51,719 bases of DNA from Gammaproteobacteria bacterium. GTDB taxonomy: Bacteria > Pseudomonadota > Gammaproteobacteria > JAJFKO01. The notes beneath the pieces are model-generated. The model saw only the letters and a program-made list of their open reading frames with translations, ran no database searches and was not told the origin of the DNA. Shown piece after piece: positions 1 to 8,725 of this stretch; position 1 is the first letter of the stretch, and the number at the start of each line of letters is the position of its first letter. Location of the stretch: the NCBI GenBank assembly GCA_028284465.1, contig JANQRR010000030.1:1-51719 (forward strand). Direction: 5' to 3'. The position numbers and the translations under genes were made by a program.

Positions 1-285
1 CTCAATGATTTCTTCTTTGCTCATGCCAATACCATTATCTGATACTGTTATCGTTCGTGCGTCTTTATTAACATCTATACGAACTCGTGGCTCAGGTGAA
101 TCTTCATATAAAGATGAATCTTTTAATGCAGCAAAGCGCAGCTTATCTGCGGCATCAGAAGCATTCGAAATTAATTCTCGGAGAAAGATTTCTTTGTTAC
201 TGTAAAGGGCGTGAGTTACTAAATGTAGTAATTGTTTCACTTCGGCTTGAAAGCCCAAGGTCTCTTTTTGTGCATTAACAGTCAT
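1..285 (-). CDS. htpG: HtpG (Hsp90 chaperone), N-terminal 95 codons, cut by the window edge
   Basis: The translated reverse strand starts [20 protein letters not shown] and continues through the family's characteristic N-terminal ATPase segments: [20 protein letters not shown] (helix with the ATP-contacting Glu and Asn) and [13 protein letters not shown] (nucleotide-binding DxGxG loop). Only the start of the GHKL ATPase domain is present; about 85% of the gene lies outside the window. HtpG is the cytosolic bacterial Hsp90, which works with DnaK on client folding. The ATG at 283-285 starts exactly where the family's N terminus is expected. It diverges from the CBS-domain gene, with 157-187 bases between the two starts depending on which CBS start is used. 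Confidence 0.95.
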   Translation of the reverse strand, partial: MTVNAQKETLGFQAEVKQLLHLVTHALYSNKEIFLRELISNASDAADKLRFAALKDSSLYEDSPEPRVRIDVNKDARTITVSDNGIGMSKEEIIE

Positions 286-318
286 GGTGGGTACTCCATA
301 GTTAGATTTAGATTTGCC

Positions 319-359
319 ATTATAATTTGGGCTGTTTCATTAAAATTCAAGGGCTTGAA
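319..359 (-). promoter_or_regulatory. Candidate heat-shock (sigma-32-like) promoter of htpG
   Basis: On the reverse strand CTTGAA (346-351) is followed after 15 bases by CCAAATTA (323-330), similar to the sigma-32 pattern CTTGAA-N13-15-CCCATnT. A TATAAT (319-324) lies beside it. The -35 is half of a short palindrome, TTCAAG-GG-CTTGAA (346-359), so the same hexamer faces the divergent CBS gene. Seen in sequence; function is inferred from htpG being a classical heat-shock gene. Confidence 0.45.
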
Positions 360-472
360 GGTATATTAATGGCAATCTGCTAAAAAAAGCCTTAAAATTT
401 GAATCATAGGGAATATAACAGCATAAGGAGATTGGTAGAAAAATGACTGAAAACCCACGAGGAGCCTCCAGT

Positions 473-1069
473 ATGGCACGAACCTACAAGCCTTTACCTA
501 GAATCCCTTTGCTGGCCAATAACCATTATAGCCACCCCCCTGGTCCCCCTGAACTGGTCCACTTAGACGACTCTGCCCTTAGTGTAATGACTGATCTAAC
601 TGAAGTTAAGGCAATTACTATTGCTTCTGATCAAACTATTCAAAATGCACAATTGAAAATGGAAGCGTGCAATATTCATATGTTGCTAGTTTCAAATAAG
701 GATCGCAAAGTCATTGGGATCATTACTACTGAAGATATCATTGGCGAAAAACCATTAAACGTGTCGCGCGAACGTAAATTGCATCGTGATGATATTTTGG
801 TAAGGATGGTAATGACCCCACAAGAAGAAATGTTAGCGATTGATTTTGAAAGTATTCGTTATGCGAAAGTTGGTGATATCGTTAAAACATTACATGACAT
901 TCGTAAGCATCGTGCAATCGTAGTTGAAGTTGATGAAGCTAATAATCAGCACACTATTCGTGGATTATTTTCTTCAGTCGAGATCAGCAAACAATTAGGA
1001 CGCGACATTTCTGACGACATAACTCCAGCGCATTATTTAGCAGAGCTGGTTAAAACCATGCAATCATGA
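473..1069 (+). CDS. Two-CBS-domain protein
   Basis: A small soluble protein made almost only of a tandem CBS pair (Bateman module), which in this family binds adenosyl nucleotides and acts as an energy or ligand sensor. The first CBS runs from about VKAITIASDQTIQNAQLKM to KVIGIITTEDIIG; the second from about VRMVMTPQEEMLAIDF to HTIRGLFSSVEIS. There is no attached enzyme or transporter domain, and no membrane segment. Two starts are possible. The ATG at 473 (MARTYKPLPR) has GAGGAG eight bases upstream. The ATG at 443, giving ten more residues, has AAGGAG twelve bases upstream. I prefer 473. The gene converges on the repeat protein, and the 3' ends overlap by six bases. The regulated partner cannot be told from the sequence. 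Confidence 0.85.
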   Translation: MARTYKPLPRIPLLANNHYSHPPGPPELVHLDDSALSVMTDLTEVKAITIASDQTIQNAQLKMEACNIHMLLVSNKDRKVIGIITTEDIIGEKPLNVSRERKLHRDDILVRMVMTPQEEMLAIDFESIRYAKVGDIVKTLHDIRKHRAIVVEVDEANNQHTIRGLFSSVEISKQLGRDISDDITPAHYLAELVKTMQS

Positions 1070-2983
1070 ACCAAGAGTAGATTTAGCAGGCGTAGCTGCT
1101 GCAGTGTTTAGCATATTTTCACGATCTTCTGATCTGCCTTCTTTAAATGTCTGACTATATTTTTCAAGCATTCTATGCATTTCTATTCCATTCCGTTGCT
1201 GATCAAGAGCACTACATATTGCAGAAATTACCTGTTCAGTGATACCAGTATAAAAATAACGACTTATCCATTGGGTATCAGATATTGTTGAACTATGACT
1301 GGAACTTGGCATATCTACTTTTTCTTTACCTTTGCTCGCTTCGTTCGAATTGAAAAATCTAAACGGAAACTGCGCCACATTATTTTTTTTAAAATTATCC
1401 TCATTAGTTTTTAGATACATTTCAGCAATCTGTAAAACCCTAAAATGTGTACTATCATTTGATTGCATCATTTCTAGCTTCAGAGCATATTGTAATGCCA
1501 ATTTTAAATTAGCTAGCCGCCCTGGTAAGGTGTCAGTCTTGGCAGCAAAGTAATACCCGAGGATTTCTTCGAGTACTTGTATATATTTTTCTGATGCTTT
1601 AGGAACTTTCGCATAATATTTGTGTGCAAGAGCACTTGGTTTAAAACGGTTTCCTATCATGAAATAAAAATCGCCTTTTAATTGATTATTTGTATTCAAG
1701 CGTAACTTATTTTCAAAATACTTTATTAACTTATCTATTCTCTTCATACCATTAGGGTCAATAAACTCTCTCTTAAGCAGATTGTTTATCAATTCGTATA
1801 ATTCCTTGCATTTTTTTAAATATTCATATACCTCGAGCGTTTTTTGGTTTAATGATATAATTTTATCAATAGATTCAATAGGGATCTTAGCTTGAAGTAT
1901 CATGCTAAGTAGAAGTATAAGAAGTTGCCCTGCATCTCGAGAAAAAACAAACAAAAAATTATATAACCCGATAAATTCTGGTTTACCTTGAAAGCCAAAA
2001 TTTCTTACAATTAAACGAAGAATAGAAAGCTTCATTGCATTTCGAGCATTACTACGACGTACTGCTCGCTGAAAAAATTTTAATATCCTGCTGAAATCTA
2101 ATTTTGAAAATACTTGATTAGACACATCTAACAATATTCGTTCACACATCTTATCGAATATTGGGGGACGTTTTTCACCCAAGCATAAACCATACAATAC
2201 ACTCTTTCCATAACTCGGGTGTTGCCGGTTCTTAGGACAAGCATTAAAATTTAAAGCCCTAAATTGCTCTTGTGGTAGCGCTAGAATGCTGTTGAGTAAT
2301 GCAGGCTTTTCCTTCATTGCCATCTTATGGGCCAAATATAACACACTCATTCCATAATTCGGGTGTTGCGGGTTCTTAGAACCCGCATTAAAATTTAAAA
2401 CCTTAAATTGCTCTTGTGGTAGTGCTAGAATTCTGTTGAGTAATGCAGGCTCTCCCTTCATTGCCAGCAAACAGGCGTAAAATGACACAGGCACTCCATA
2501 ACACGGGTGTTGCGGGTTCTTACAACCCGCATTAAAATTTAAGGCATTAAATTGCTCTTCTGGTAACGCTAGAATGCTGTTGAGTAATGCAGGCTTTCCC
2601 TTCATTGCCAGATCATAGGCCAAATATAACACACTCATTCCATAATTCAGGTGTTGCCGGTTCTCAGGACCCGCATTAAAATTTAAAACCTTAAATTGCT
2701 CTTGTGGTAGCGCTAGAATTCTGTTGAGTAATGCAGGCTCTCCCCTCATTGCCAGCAAACAGGCGTAAAATGACACAGGCACTCCATAATCCTGGTGTTG
2801 CGGGTTCTTAGAACTCGCATTAAAATTTAAGGCATTAAATTGCTTTTCTGGTAGCGCTTGAATGCTGCCGAGTGCTGTTTTTTGTTTTTTAAATTTAGGT
2901 CCCTCTTTACTATTAGATTTCTTATCTTTTTGACCCTGATCTTTATCCTTATCTTCATCTTCAGGAGAATTTCGTTTCGGCAT
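1064..2983 (-). CDS. Ankyrin-like 48-residue repeat protein, putative effector
   Basis: 639 residues. The first 40 are highly charged (Lys/Asp/Glu-rich) with no signal peptide. Residues about 41-274 are five repeats of 48 residues with the pattern ILALPxEQFxxLNFNA, xNPQHPxYG and a helix ending PALLN. Helix pairs with a YG(M)SVLYLA motif resemble ankyrin repeats of Legionella- and Coxiella-type effectors, but the unit is longer than the usual 33 residues. Units 1 and 3 are near copies, as are 2 and 4; unit 5 is truncated and divergent. The remaining ~365 residues are predicted helical and match no family I recognise. GAGAG seven bases before the ATG is a plausible ribosome site. I infer a protein-protein interaction role, possibly host-directed; the function is unknown. 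Confidence 0.75.
   Translation of the reverse strand: MPKRNSPEDEDKDKDQGQKDKKSNSKEGPKFKKQKTALGSIQALPEKQFNALNFNASSKNPQHQDYGVPVSFYACLLAMRGEPALLNRILALPQEQFKVLNFNAGPENRQHLNYGMSVLYLAYDLAMKGKPALLNSILALPEEQFNALNFNAGCKNPQHPCYGVPVSFYACLLAMKGEPALLNRILALPQEQFKVLNFNAGSKNPQHPNYGMSVLYLAHKMAMKEKPALLNSILALPQEQFRALNFNACPKNRQHPSYGKSVLYGLCLGEKRPPIFDKMCERILLDVSNQVFSKLDFSRILKFFQRAVRRSNARNAMKLSILRLIVRNFGFQGKPEFIGLYNFLFVFSRDAGQLLILLLSMILQAKIPIESIDKIISLNQKTLEVYEYLKKCKELYELINNLLKREFIDPNGMKRIDKLIKYFENKLRLNTNNQLKGDFYFMIGNRFKPSALAHKYYAKVPKASEKYIQVLEEILGYYFAAKTDTLPGRLANLKLALQYALKLEMMQSNDSTHFRVLQIAEMYLKTNEDNFKKNNVAQFPFRFFNSNEASKGKEKVDMPSSSHSSTISDTQWISRYFYTGITEQVISAICSALDQQRNGIEMHRMLEKYSQTFKEGRSEDRENMLNTAAATPAKSTLGS
2162..2863 (-). 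repeat. Five in-frame 144-bp repeats in an A-B-A-B-C pattern
   Basis: Coding repeats of 144 bases (48 codons) within the repeat-protein gene. Units 1 and 3 share the variant VPVSFYACLLAM and units 2 and 4 share MSVLYLA. The latest expansion therefore seems to have copied a two-unit, 288-base block. The last unit (about 2162-2287) breaks off early. Confidence 0.85.
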
Positions 2984-3119
2984 TTTATTTCTCTCATCTA
3001 ATACTATTTATGGCTAAAAAAATACCGCATGATGCTTTAATTGTCAATAACTTGTAATTCTGATCAGCAATTACAATTCAATAATACTTTTTGTTTTCCT
3101 ATATTTTTTCAGATTAAAA

Positions 3120-3145
3120 GCAAGAATTAATGGCAAGAATTAATG
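3120..3145. repeat. Two tandem copies of a 13-bp unit
   Basis: GCAAGAATTAATG occurs at 3120-3132 and again directly at 3133-3145, followed by GCAA. It lies in the AT-rich spacer between the rpoS stop and the start of the repeat-protein gene. No function is evident; simple replication slippage is likely. Confidence 0.8.
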
Positions 3146-3230
3146 GCAAATTATTTATGAAAAATGCATAGTAAAATACAAAAAATCGAGTTTTTCTAGC
3201 TAAGATAGTCAGAATATTAAATAGATTTTT

Positions 3231-4256
3231 TTATTTACCCATATAGTCGCTGACATCATCACTGCTTAAACCTTCACGCTCAATAATTTCACGCAAGCAT
3301 TTAAGTGCTTCGACTTGAATTTGGCGAACTCGTTCGCGCGTTAAACCAATTTCTTTACCAACTTCTTCTAGCGTTGCATGCTCATGACCACGCAAACCAA
3401 AACGACGCGAAATAACTTCACATTGTTTCTCAGGTAATTCATTGAGCCATTGATCGATAAAATGTGACATACTTTCATCTTGCAACAATTCAACGGGATC
3501 AATATTACTATTGTCAGCTATGGTTTCTAACAACGGTTTATCCGCTTCGACACTGCCGGGTGAATCCACTGAAGTGATTTTTTCATTTAAGCCTAACATT
3601 TTTTTAACATCTTCAATTGGCTTATCAACCATTTCGGCAATTTCTTCCGGTTTGGGTTCATGATCTAATTGTTGGGTAAGCTTACGAGCAGCGCGCAAAT
3701 AGACATTCAATTCTTTAACTACATGAATAGGCAATCGAATCGTACGCGTTTGATTCATGATAGCACGTTCAATGGTCTGTCTGATCCACCACGTTGCATA
3801 AGTAGAAAAACGAAATCCACGATCAGGGTCAAATTTTTCAACGGCACGAATTAAACCTAAGTTGCCTTCTTCAATTAAATCCAAAAAAGCTAAACCACGA
3901 TTAATATACCGCCTGGCAATTTTAACCACTAGGCGCAAATTGCTTTCAATCATGCGCTTACGTGCACTTTCATCGCCTTTTTGTGCCAGCTTAGAGAAAT
4001 GGACTTCTTCTTCCGCCGATAACAATGGTGAAAAACCAATTTCACCTAAATACATTTGGGTTGGATCAAATTGTCCAGGATAATTTAAAGTTGCTTTACC
4101 TTTACTGCCAGCTTTTAAAATGGCCTTCATTTCTTCTTCAGCTTCGTCTTTAGCTTCATCTTCACCAAGCTCTTTTTCTTCATCTTCGTCAATAGGCTCC
4201 AGCTCTAATTCTTCTTCTTTAGATGTTTTGTTTTTAGTTGATTTTTTGCGTGGCAT
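3231..4256 (-). CDS. rpoS: RNA polymerase sigma factor RpoS (stationary-phase / stress sigma)
   Basis: Sigma-70 family with regions in order: 1.2 ([21 protein letters not shown]), 2.1-2.4 ([56 protein letters not shown]), 3 ([11 protein letters not shown]) and 4.2 with the helix-turn-helix [21 protein letters not shown]. The short N terminus without the large RpoD non-conserved region, and the RpoS-like wording of regions 1.2 and 2, favour RpoS. The N-terminal ~55 residues are unusually acidic. The ATG at 4256 has AGGAG seven bases upstream; an in-frame upstream ATG at 4289 lacks such a site, so I chose 4256 (341 residues). In related genomes rpoS follows surE and nlpD; here an accessory block separates it from surE. 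In intracellular relatives RpoS supports transmission-phase gene expression. Confidence 0.95.
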   Translation of the reverse strand: MPRKKSTKNKTSKEEELELEPIDEDEEKELGEDEAKDEAEEEMKAILKAGSKGKATLNYPGQFDPTQMYLGEIGFSPLLSAEEEVHFSKLAQKGDESARKRMIESNLRLVVKIARRYINRGLAFLDLIEEGNLGLIRAVEKFDPDRGFRFSTYATWWIRQTIERAIMNQTRTIRLPIHVVKELNVYLRAARKLTQQLDHEPKPEEIAEMVDKPIEDVKKMLGLNEKITSVDSPGSVEADKPLLETIADNSNIDPVELLQDESMSHFIDQWLNELPEKQCEVISRRFGLRGHEHATLEEVGKEIGLTRERVRQIQVEALKCLREIIEREGLSSDDVSDYMGK

Positions 4257-4340
4257 AATGGTGCTCCTGGCTGTCAATTCAATGTACACATGAAATCTAT
4301 TGTTAATTTATATGACCATGGAATACTAAAAAAATTCCCT

Positions 4341-4394
4341 TTTATACCTTAGAATCTATCAGCAAAAATCCTAAGTTTGACGACAGACTCTAAG
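4341..4394 (-). promoter_or_regulatory. Inverted repeat and TATAAA box upstream of rpoS
   Basis: CTTAGAATCT (4348-4357) and AGACTCTAAG (4385-4394) form an inverted repeat with 9 of 10 positions matching. A TATAAA on the reverse strand lies at 4341-4346. If that is the -10, the inverted repeat straddles the -35 region and could be an operator; if transcription starts further upstream it would be a leader hairpin. The 4257-4501 spacer holds nothing else I can recognise. Confidence 0.35.
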
Positions 4395-4501
4395 AAAATT
4401 GACTACGAATTACCAAAATAGCATGATGCTCACACCATGGCAAGTGACGTAAGAGTTTGACATGCCTAGATTTTTTACTATGGTGATAGTATTTTAATAA
4501 T

Positions 4502-7500
4502 TCAAAAACGTCTGGGCTTTGGTGGAGTTAGATCCGGTTCATCATTATCTTTCTCTTCAACATCATCTTCTTCATAATCACTAGTTACTCTATCTTCGTC
4601 GTTAGATGAAAAGCCAGGACCATCCACCAATTCCGCTGCACAATAACTTGAGCCTAACTCAGCTTTTGGGGATGCGTAGACAATGAAAGTTGTAGGAATC
4701 GTTAAATGTTTCGGTGATTGATAGAAAGCACTGCGACGGACTCGTAGCCTCAATTCGTTTGCTGATACAAGGAAGGTTGAAGCCGTCATATTTTTCGATG
4801 ATTGAAAGAAAGCACTACGACGACCTTGACCTTGTTGCGTCGTTTCAACTGCTGATATAGAGGATTTAGCTTCTCTAGCTTGATTTCTATTCATATAGCG
4901 TTCCACAATATCAATAATACCTTTATTCTGATTAATGGAAAAATGACGCAGTATGAGATTATTTCTAAGCACCTTATCAACCACTTCTCTTAGTTTCTCA
5001 TCCACATGAATTTGAGGACTATCTAATGTAAAAGAGGTCAATATATTATTTTCCTTTAAAGCTTCCAACATCTCAAACAAGCCAGAATTGCTAATTCTGA
5101 CTTTCGTTCTTTCAAAGCTACTTATCGTTATAGCCAAGTTCTCTAACTTTGTATTATTTAATAATAAAGCCTTAAAGTGTTGGGCACTTGCATCACTTAT
5201 GTCAAAATCCTTTAGCATGAGCCGCTGCAAACTCAAACTTCCGAATAATGATAATGAACTAATGAGTTCTATACCTGCATCTGTGATTTTACTGCTTCTT
5301 ATCAATAAAGCTCTCAAGGTTGTATTGACACACAATCCTTTAAATAATTGTAAAATATCACTATTTGTTATATCGTTTGCGAAAGAAGTTTGACTGAATA
5401 ACTCCAAAGAAGTTAATCCCGTATTATTTCCAATTGCTTTTTCAATTCCCTCTAGATCCACAAGGTTATTACTATGTATGATAATTTCTCCAAGAAAGTA
5501 TGAGCTGCTTTCAATTATTTGTGCGACATCAGGCCCATGGATTGTGCTACTATGTATAGCGAACACTCGTAAAGTTCGATTCTTATCAAGGCCTTCAGCT
5601 ATACATTCTCCAAGTTTGTCAGAAGTCGGTGGAAAAAGTGTTTTCTGTACTCTTAAAGACAAAGAAGTCAACGAAGTATTCCTAGTCAGGATTTCTTTAA
5701 CTCCTGCTCCAAATGCTTCTGCTTCTTTGTTTCGTTGTATATCTGAAAAACAAACAGCTATAGTCTTTTTCCTATCATTGTGAATTGGAATAGTGATTTC
5801 TTGCAAGGTTGTATTTACCTTCAGCATATTTACAATAGCTTGAAAGCCTTTAAGATTAATAGAATTTTTAACAAACTGCCAAATAGCCAACGTTTTATTT
5901 ACTTTAAGTGCTTCTGAAAGCACTATTGCTCCTTGCATTGTTATCTTATTACTATAGAGCCGCAAAGAAGTAAGTTTGCAACCTTTTTCTTTGAGTGCCA
6001 TTGCAATATGAAAAGCACCCATATCATTGACTGCCACATCAGAAATATTCACATTTACCAAATTTTTCAATAAAAATCTAGTGAGCTCTAAATCTTCATT
6101 TATTGCTTCACCTATGCCAGGATTACTGTGCCTCCAATTTCCAATATCAATTTCAGCTTCTGCTAAGGTAGGATTTTGAATAATTAATTCACGAAGTTCA
6201 AGTAAATTTTTTCTAGAAAGATTATTGTCCCCTAAATTTAACACTGTAAGCAAACCATTATTCTTTCTATTTTTTAACGCTGAAAAAATGCTAGAAAATC
6301 CAGCTTCACCGATATCATTATCGCGAATATTTAACCGAACGATTCTTAATTTTGGTTGACTGATAAGTTTAGCAAGATTAGCCGCACCAGTATCACCAAG
6401 TTCATTTCTATTTAAATGAATAGACAAATTAAAACCTTTTGAATACTTATTTAATACTTCCTCTTCTATAAAGCAAGCAAGAATAGCATCTATTATCGTC
6501 GGACCTAAACTCAAGCTATCTAAATACAGAGTAAAATCACTTTCGCCACTTCGCAACTGCCTATAAATTTTGTTTTTAATCAAAATGATATGCTCTATAT
6601 AAGTTTCGAGTTTTGTGTGACTTGATAATCCAAAAATCTGCGCAAGTTTATTTAATCGTATTAAACTATCTTCAGCTGATCCAACCAATGGCGTTTTTGC
6701 TTTAAGCAAATGAATCGTTTTTTGCCAAACATTAATCCAAGGAAACTCATATTTGTGTTGTTTTATTAAATCCTCAACTTCTGTTGAAGCCTGAGATAAA
6801 AGATTGTTTGCCACATAAATAGCAGTAAAAAATTCTTGAAATTTTGGATGAGGAAAGAAAAACACACCATCCGTTTCTGATTCAGATTTTCCAATTAGCA
6901 GCCCCATTTCTTGAGATACGCTTTTAAGTAATTGATTGTTTTCTTCGGCTATATTCTTTAAAATAGCTTTGGGATTTATTGCTTTTTCAAATAGCCCAAT
7001 TTTCTGAAACATAAGTTCAAATAATCGATAATTTTCCTCAGACATCTTCCCTAAATCAGGCTTAATTTCTCCTGATTTTTTAACTTGCGCTATTTTTTGA
7101 AATGTACTTTCAAGCATTTGATAGTTTTTCTGAGACACATGCTTAAAAACATGCTCAATATGAACTTTTTTAAATACCAGTCTCTCAATTTTTAAACCTT
7201 CAAATGCTAATCGAGATAAGAACTCTAGCTCACGAGAGCAGACTATTTTAACGAGAGTAGCAAACTCAAGATCATCGTCTTGCTCACCTTTAGGAAGCCC
7301 TGGCCGTTTCAGAAATTGTTTAAGCTGCTGATACAAAAATCCAGTATATACATCAGTGATCGATCTGATTTCAGGTAAGATTGGTATGAGATCAGCTATG
7401 CTAACTGCTGGCTCCTCGTCTTTTTTCTTGGCTTTTTCTTTGCCTTTTTCCTTGCCTTTTTCCTTGCCTTTTTCCTTGCCTTTTTCCTTGCCTTTCTTTT

Positions 7501-8452
7501 TACCTTCTTCTTTGTCTTTAGTACTTAGTAAAGATATATCAGCATCAGCATACTTTTCAACACACAATGTACAAAGCATTTCTAATAACAGAGGACTAGA
7601 CAAGAGGCCCTCTAATACTGGATCATATAAGTACTTCTGCAAAAAAGCCTCGCCAAGCTTGTGCTGCTTAGGCTGAAGTGTATCAAAGAATCGTGTGACG
7701 TAACGTTTAACATCTTCCTTATCAGTAAACCCTGCAATTTCATACACTGCATTAAATGCAGCCACTTTTTCAATCCGTTTTGTACAGTAGGGCCGTGAAG
7801 TAACAATAACTCGCTCTTGCTGAAGCAATTTATCAATCAGCTCACGAATATGACTACCCTCTTTGTCAATTCCAGCCACTTCATCGTAGCCATCTAAAAC
7901 CCATAGGACTTTACCTTGAATTTTGGATGCAGAAAGGTTTTGTTTATAATATATTTTAATCACATTAATGATGCTATGCCCCGCTAACTGCTTGCCAATA
8001 ATAACGACTGGCGCATCCTTATAACGAATAACGTCACCTTGCTTAGCTACTAAATAAAATACTATATGATTAAAATTTACTTTGTCTTTTTCTCCTTTCA
8101 GAGCTTCCAAAGCTCGAAGTGATAGCCGTATAAATATATCAATATCTTTTAGCCAATTAACAGGGTTCTGAGTATCATTTTTTTCTGGTTCCTTACCTTT
8201 GCCACTAGCCAGCTGATCCGCCCACAAAGAAGCTAACCATTGACAAAATGTAGTTTTACCAGAACCACTTGGACCAATAAATAACAGTCGTCCTAGCGTT
8301 CCTTCTTCACTTGTTGACTCACTCCAAACATCATTGATATTTACTCGATTAGAATAGTTAGACTTCATTTGCGCTTTTAGCCCTTTACGCTGAAGAGCTT
8401 TAACATCTTCACGTACTTGTTTCTCATGCACAATAGTAGGCATAACAAACAC
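4502..8452 (-). CDS. NACHT ATPase with C-terminal leucine-rich repeats (bacterial NLR-like protein)
   Basis: 1316 residues as drawn. A NACHT domain occupies about 50-300: Walker A GPSGSGKTT (60-68), Walker B KVLWVLDGYDEV (about 181-192) and the sensor VIVTSRP (215-221). A Lys-Gly-Glu linker of GKEK units follows (318-344), then a helical region. Ribonuclease-inhibitor-type LRRs run from about 675 to 1160 (motifs such as LTSLRLYSNKIT and LxxLxLxxNxIxxxG). The C terminus has a duplicated RRSAF(F/Y)QSxK motif and a very acidic tail ending PPKPRRF. The only available starts (GTG at 8452, ATG at 8443) have no ribosome site, and the frame stays open and coding-like back to 8725. It is therefore probably the downstream half of a larger protein begun by the OTU gene. 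Role inferred: innate-immunity-like sensor or secreted effector. Confidence 0.85.
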   Translation of the reverse strand: MFVMPTIVHEKQVREDVKALQRKGLKAQMKSNYSNRVNINDVWSESTSEEGTLGRLLFIGPSGSGKTTFCQWLASLWADQLASGKGKEPEKNDTQNPVNWLKDIDIFIRLSLRALEALKGEKDKVNFNHIVFYLVAKQGDVIRYKDAPVVIIGKQLAGHSIINVIKIYYKQNLSASKIQGKVLWVLDGYDEVAGIDKEGSHIRELIDKLLQQERVIVTSRPYCTKRIEKVAAFNAVYEIAGFTDKEDVKRYVTRFFDTLQPKQHKLGEAFLQKYLYDPVLEGLLSSPLLLEMLCTLCVEKYADADISLLSTKDKEEGKKKGKEKGKEKGKEKGKEKGKEKAKKKDEEPAVSIADLIPILPEIRSITDVYTGFLYQQLKQFLKRPGLPKGEQDDDLEFATLVKIVCSRELEFLSRLAFEGLKIERLVFKKVHIEHVFKHVSQKNYQMLESTFQKIAQVKKSGEIKPDLGKMSEENYRLFELMFQKIGLFEKAINPKAILKNIAEENNQLLKSVSQEMGLLIGKSESETDGVFFFPHPKFQEFFTAIYVANNLLSQASTEVEDLIKQHKYEFPWINVWQKTIHLLKAKTPLVGSAEDSLIRLNKLAQIFGLSSHTKLETYIEHIILIKNKIYRQLRSGESDFTLYLDSLSLGPTIIDAILACFIEEEVLNKYSKGFNLSIHLNRNELGDTGAANLAKLISQPKLRIVRLNIRDNDIGEAGFSSIFSALKNRKNNGLLTVLNLGDNNLSRKNLLELRELIIQNPTLAEAEIDIGNWRHSNPGIGEAINEDLELTRFLLKNLVNVNISDVAVNDMGAFHIAMALKEKGCKLTSLRLYSNKITMQGAIVLSEALKVNKTLAIWQFVKNSINLKGFQAIVNMLKVNTTLQEITIPIHNDRKKTIAVCFSDIQRNKEAEAFGAGVKEILTRNTSLTSLSLRVQKTLFPPTSDKLGECIAEGLDKNRTLRVFAIHSSTIHGPDVAQIIESSSYFLGEIIIHSNNLVDLEGIEKAIGNNTGLTSLELFSQTSFANDITNSDILQLFKGLCVNTTLRALLIRSSKITDAGIELISSLSLFGSLSLQRLMLKDFDISDASAQHFKALLLNNTKLENLAITISSFERTKVRISNSGLFEMLEALKENNILTSFTLDSPQIHVDEKLREVVDKVLRNNLILRHFSINQNKGIIDIVERYMNRNQAREAKSSISAVETTQQGQGRRSAFFQSSKNMTASTFLVSANELRLRVRRSAFYQSPKHLTIPTTFIVYASPKAELGSSYCAAELVDGPGFSSNDEDRVTSDYEEDDVEEKDNDEPDLTPPKPRRF
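7436..7496 (-). repeat. 12-bp in-frame tandem repeat encoding GKEK units
   Basis: The + strand reads CCTTGCCTTTTT repeated about five times, with edge variants. On the coding strand it gives successive Gly-Lys-Glu-Lys blocks between the NACHT domain and the helical region. Since the unit is a multiple of three, copy-number changes would alter linker length without breaking the frame. Confidence 0.9.
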
Positions 8453-8725
8453 ATCATCTTTTAATAAATCTAAAGTGATAGGACGCTCTATGCTTCCTTT
8501 GTTTAGATAAGGGTGAATTAATTTAGTATGTTTGAGATATTCTTCCTTTAAGACTTGCGGAAGTGTTTTAGGATTAGAAGCCGAAGCATGCTGCCCCCCC
8601 TTTGCATTACCATCAGCAAAATTAAGTTCACCTCTTTTATGTTTTATGCTTTGATTGCCTGAGCTTGTTATCCCTTCCCTGTTCCCCTCGTCATCCTCGT
8701 GGATGAAGATGTTTTTTTTTCTCCG
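8453..8725 (-). other. Open, coding-like extension upstream of the NACHT-LRR gene with no start codon
   Basis: Reading the NACHT-LRR frame upstream from its nominal GTG gives about 91 codons with no stop until a TAG at 8726-8728, and no ATG. The translation just before the GTG reads like real protein (LKEEYLKHTKLIHPYLNKGS then IERPITLDLLKDD). The region overlaps the last ~20 codons of the upstream OTU gene in another frame and contains the A9 tract. This shows the NACHT-LRR protein is probably entered from the OTU gene, not started here. Confidence 0.7.

Noticed and set aside
2162..2863. CRISPR-like array from regular spacing
   Set aside because: The repeats are in-frame coding units without spacers.
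4257..4289. Longer N terminus for RpoS from the ATG at 4289
   Set aside because: The internal ATG at 4256 has AGGAG at ideal spacing; the extra 11 residues are not RpoS-like.
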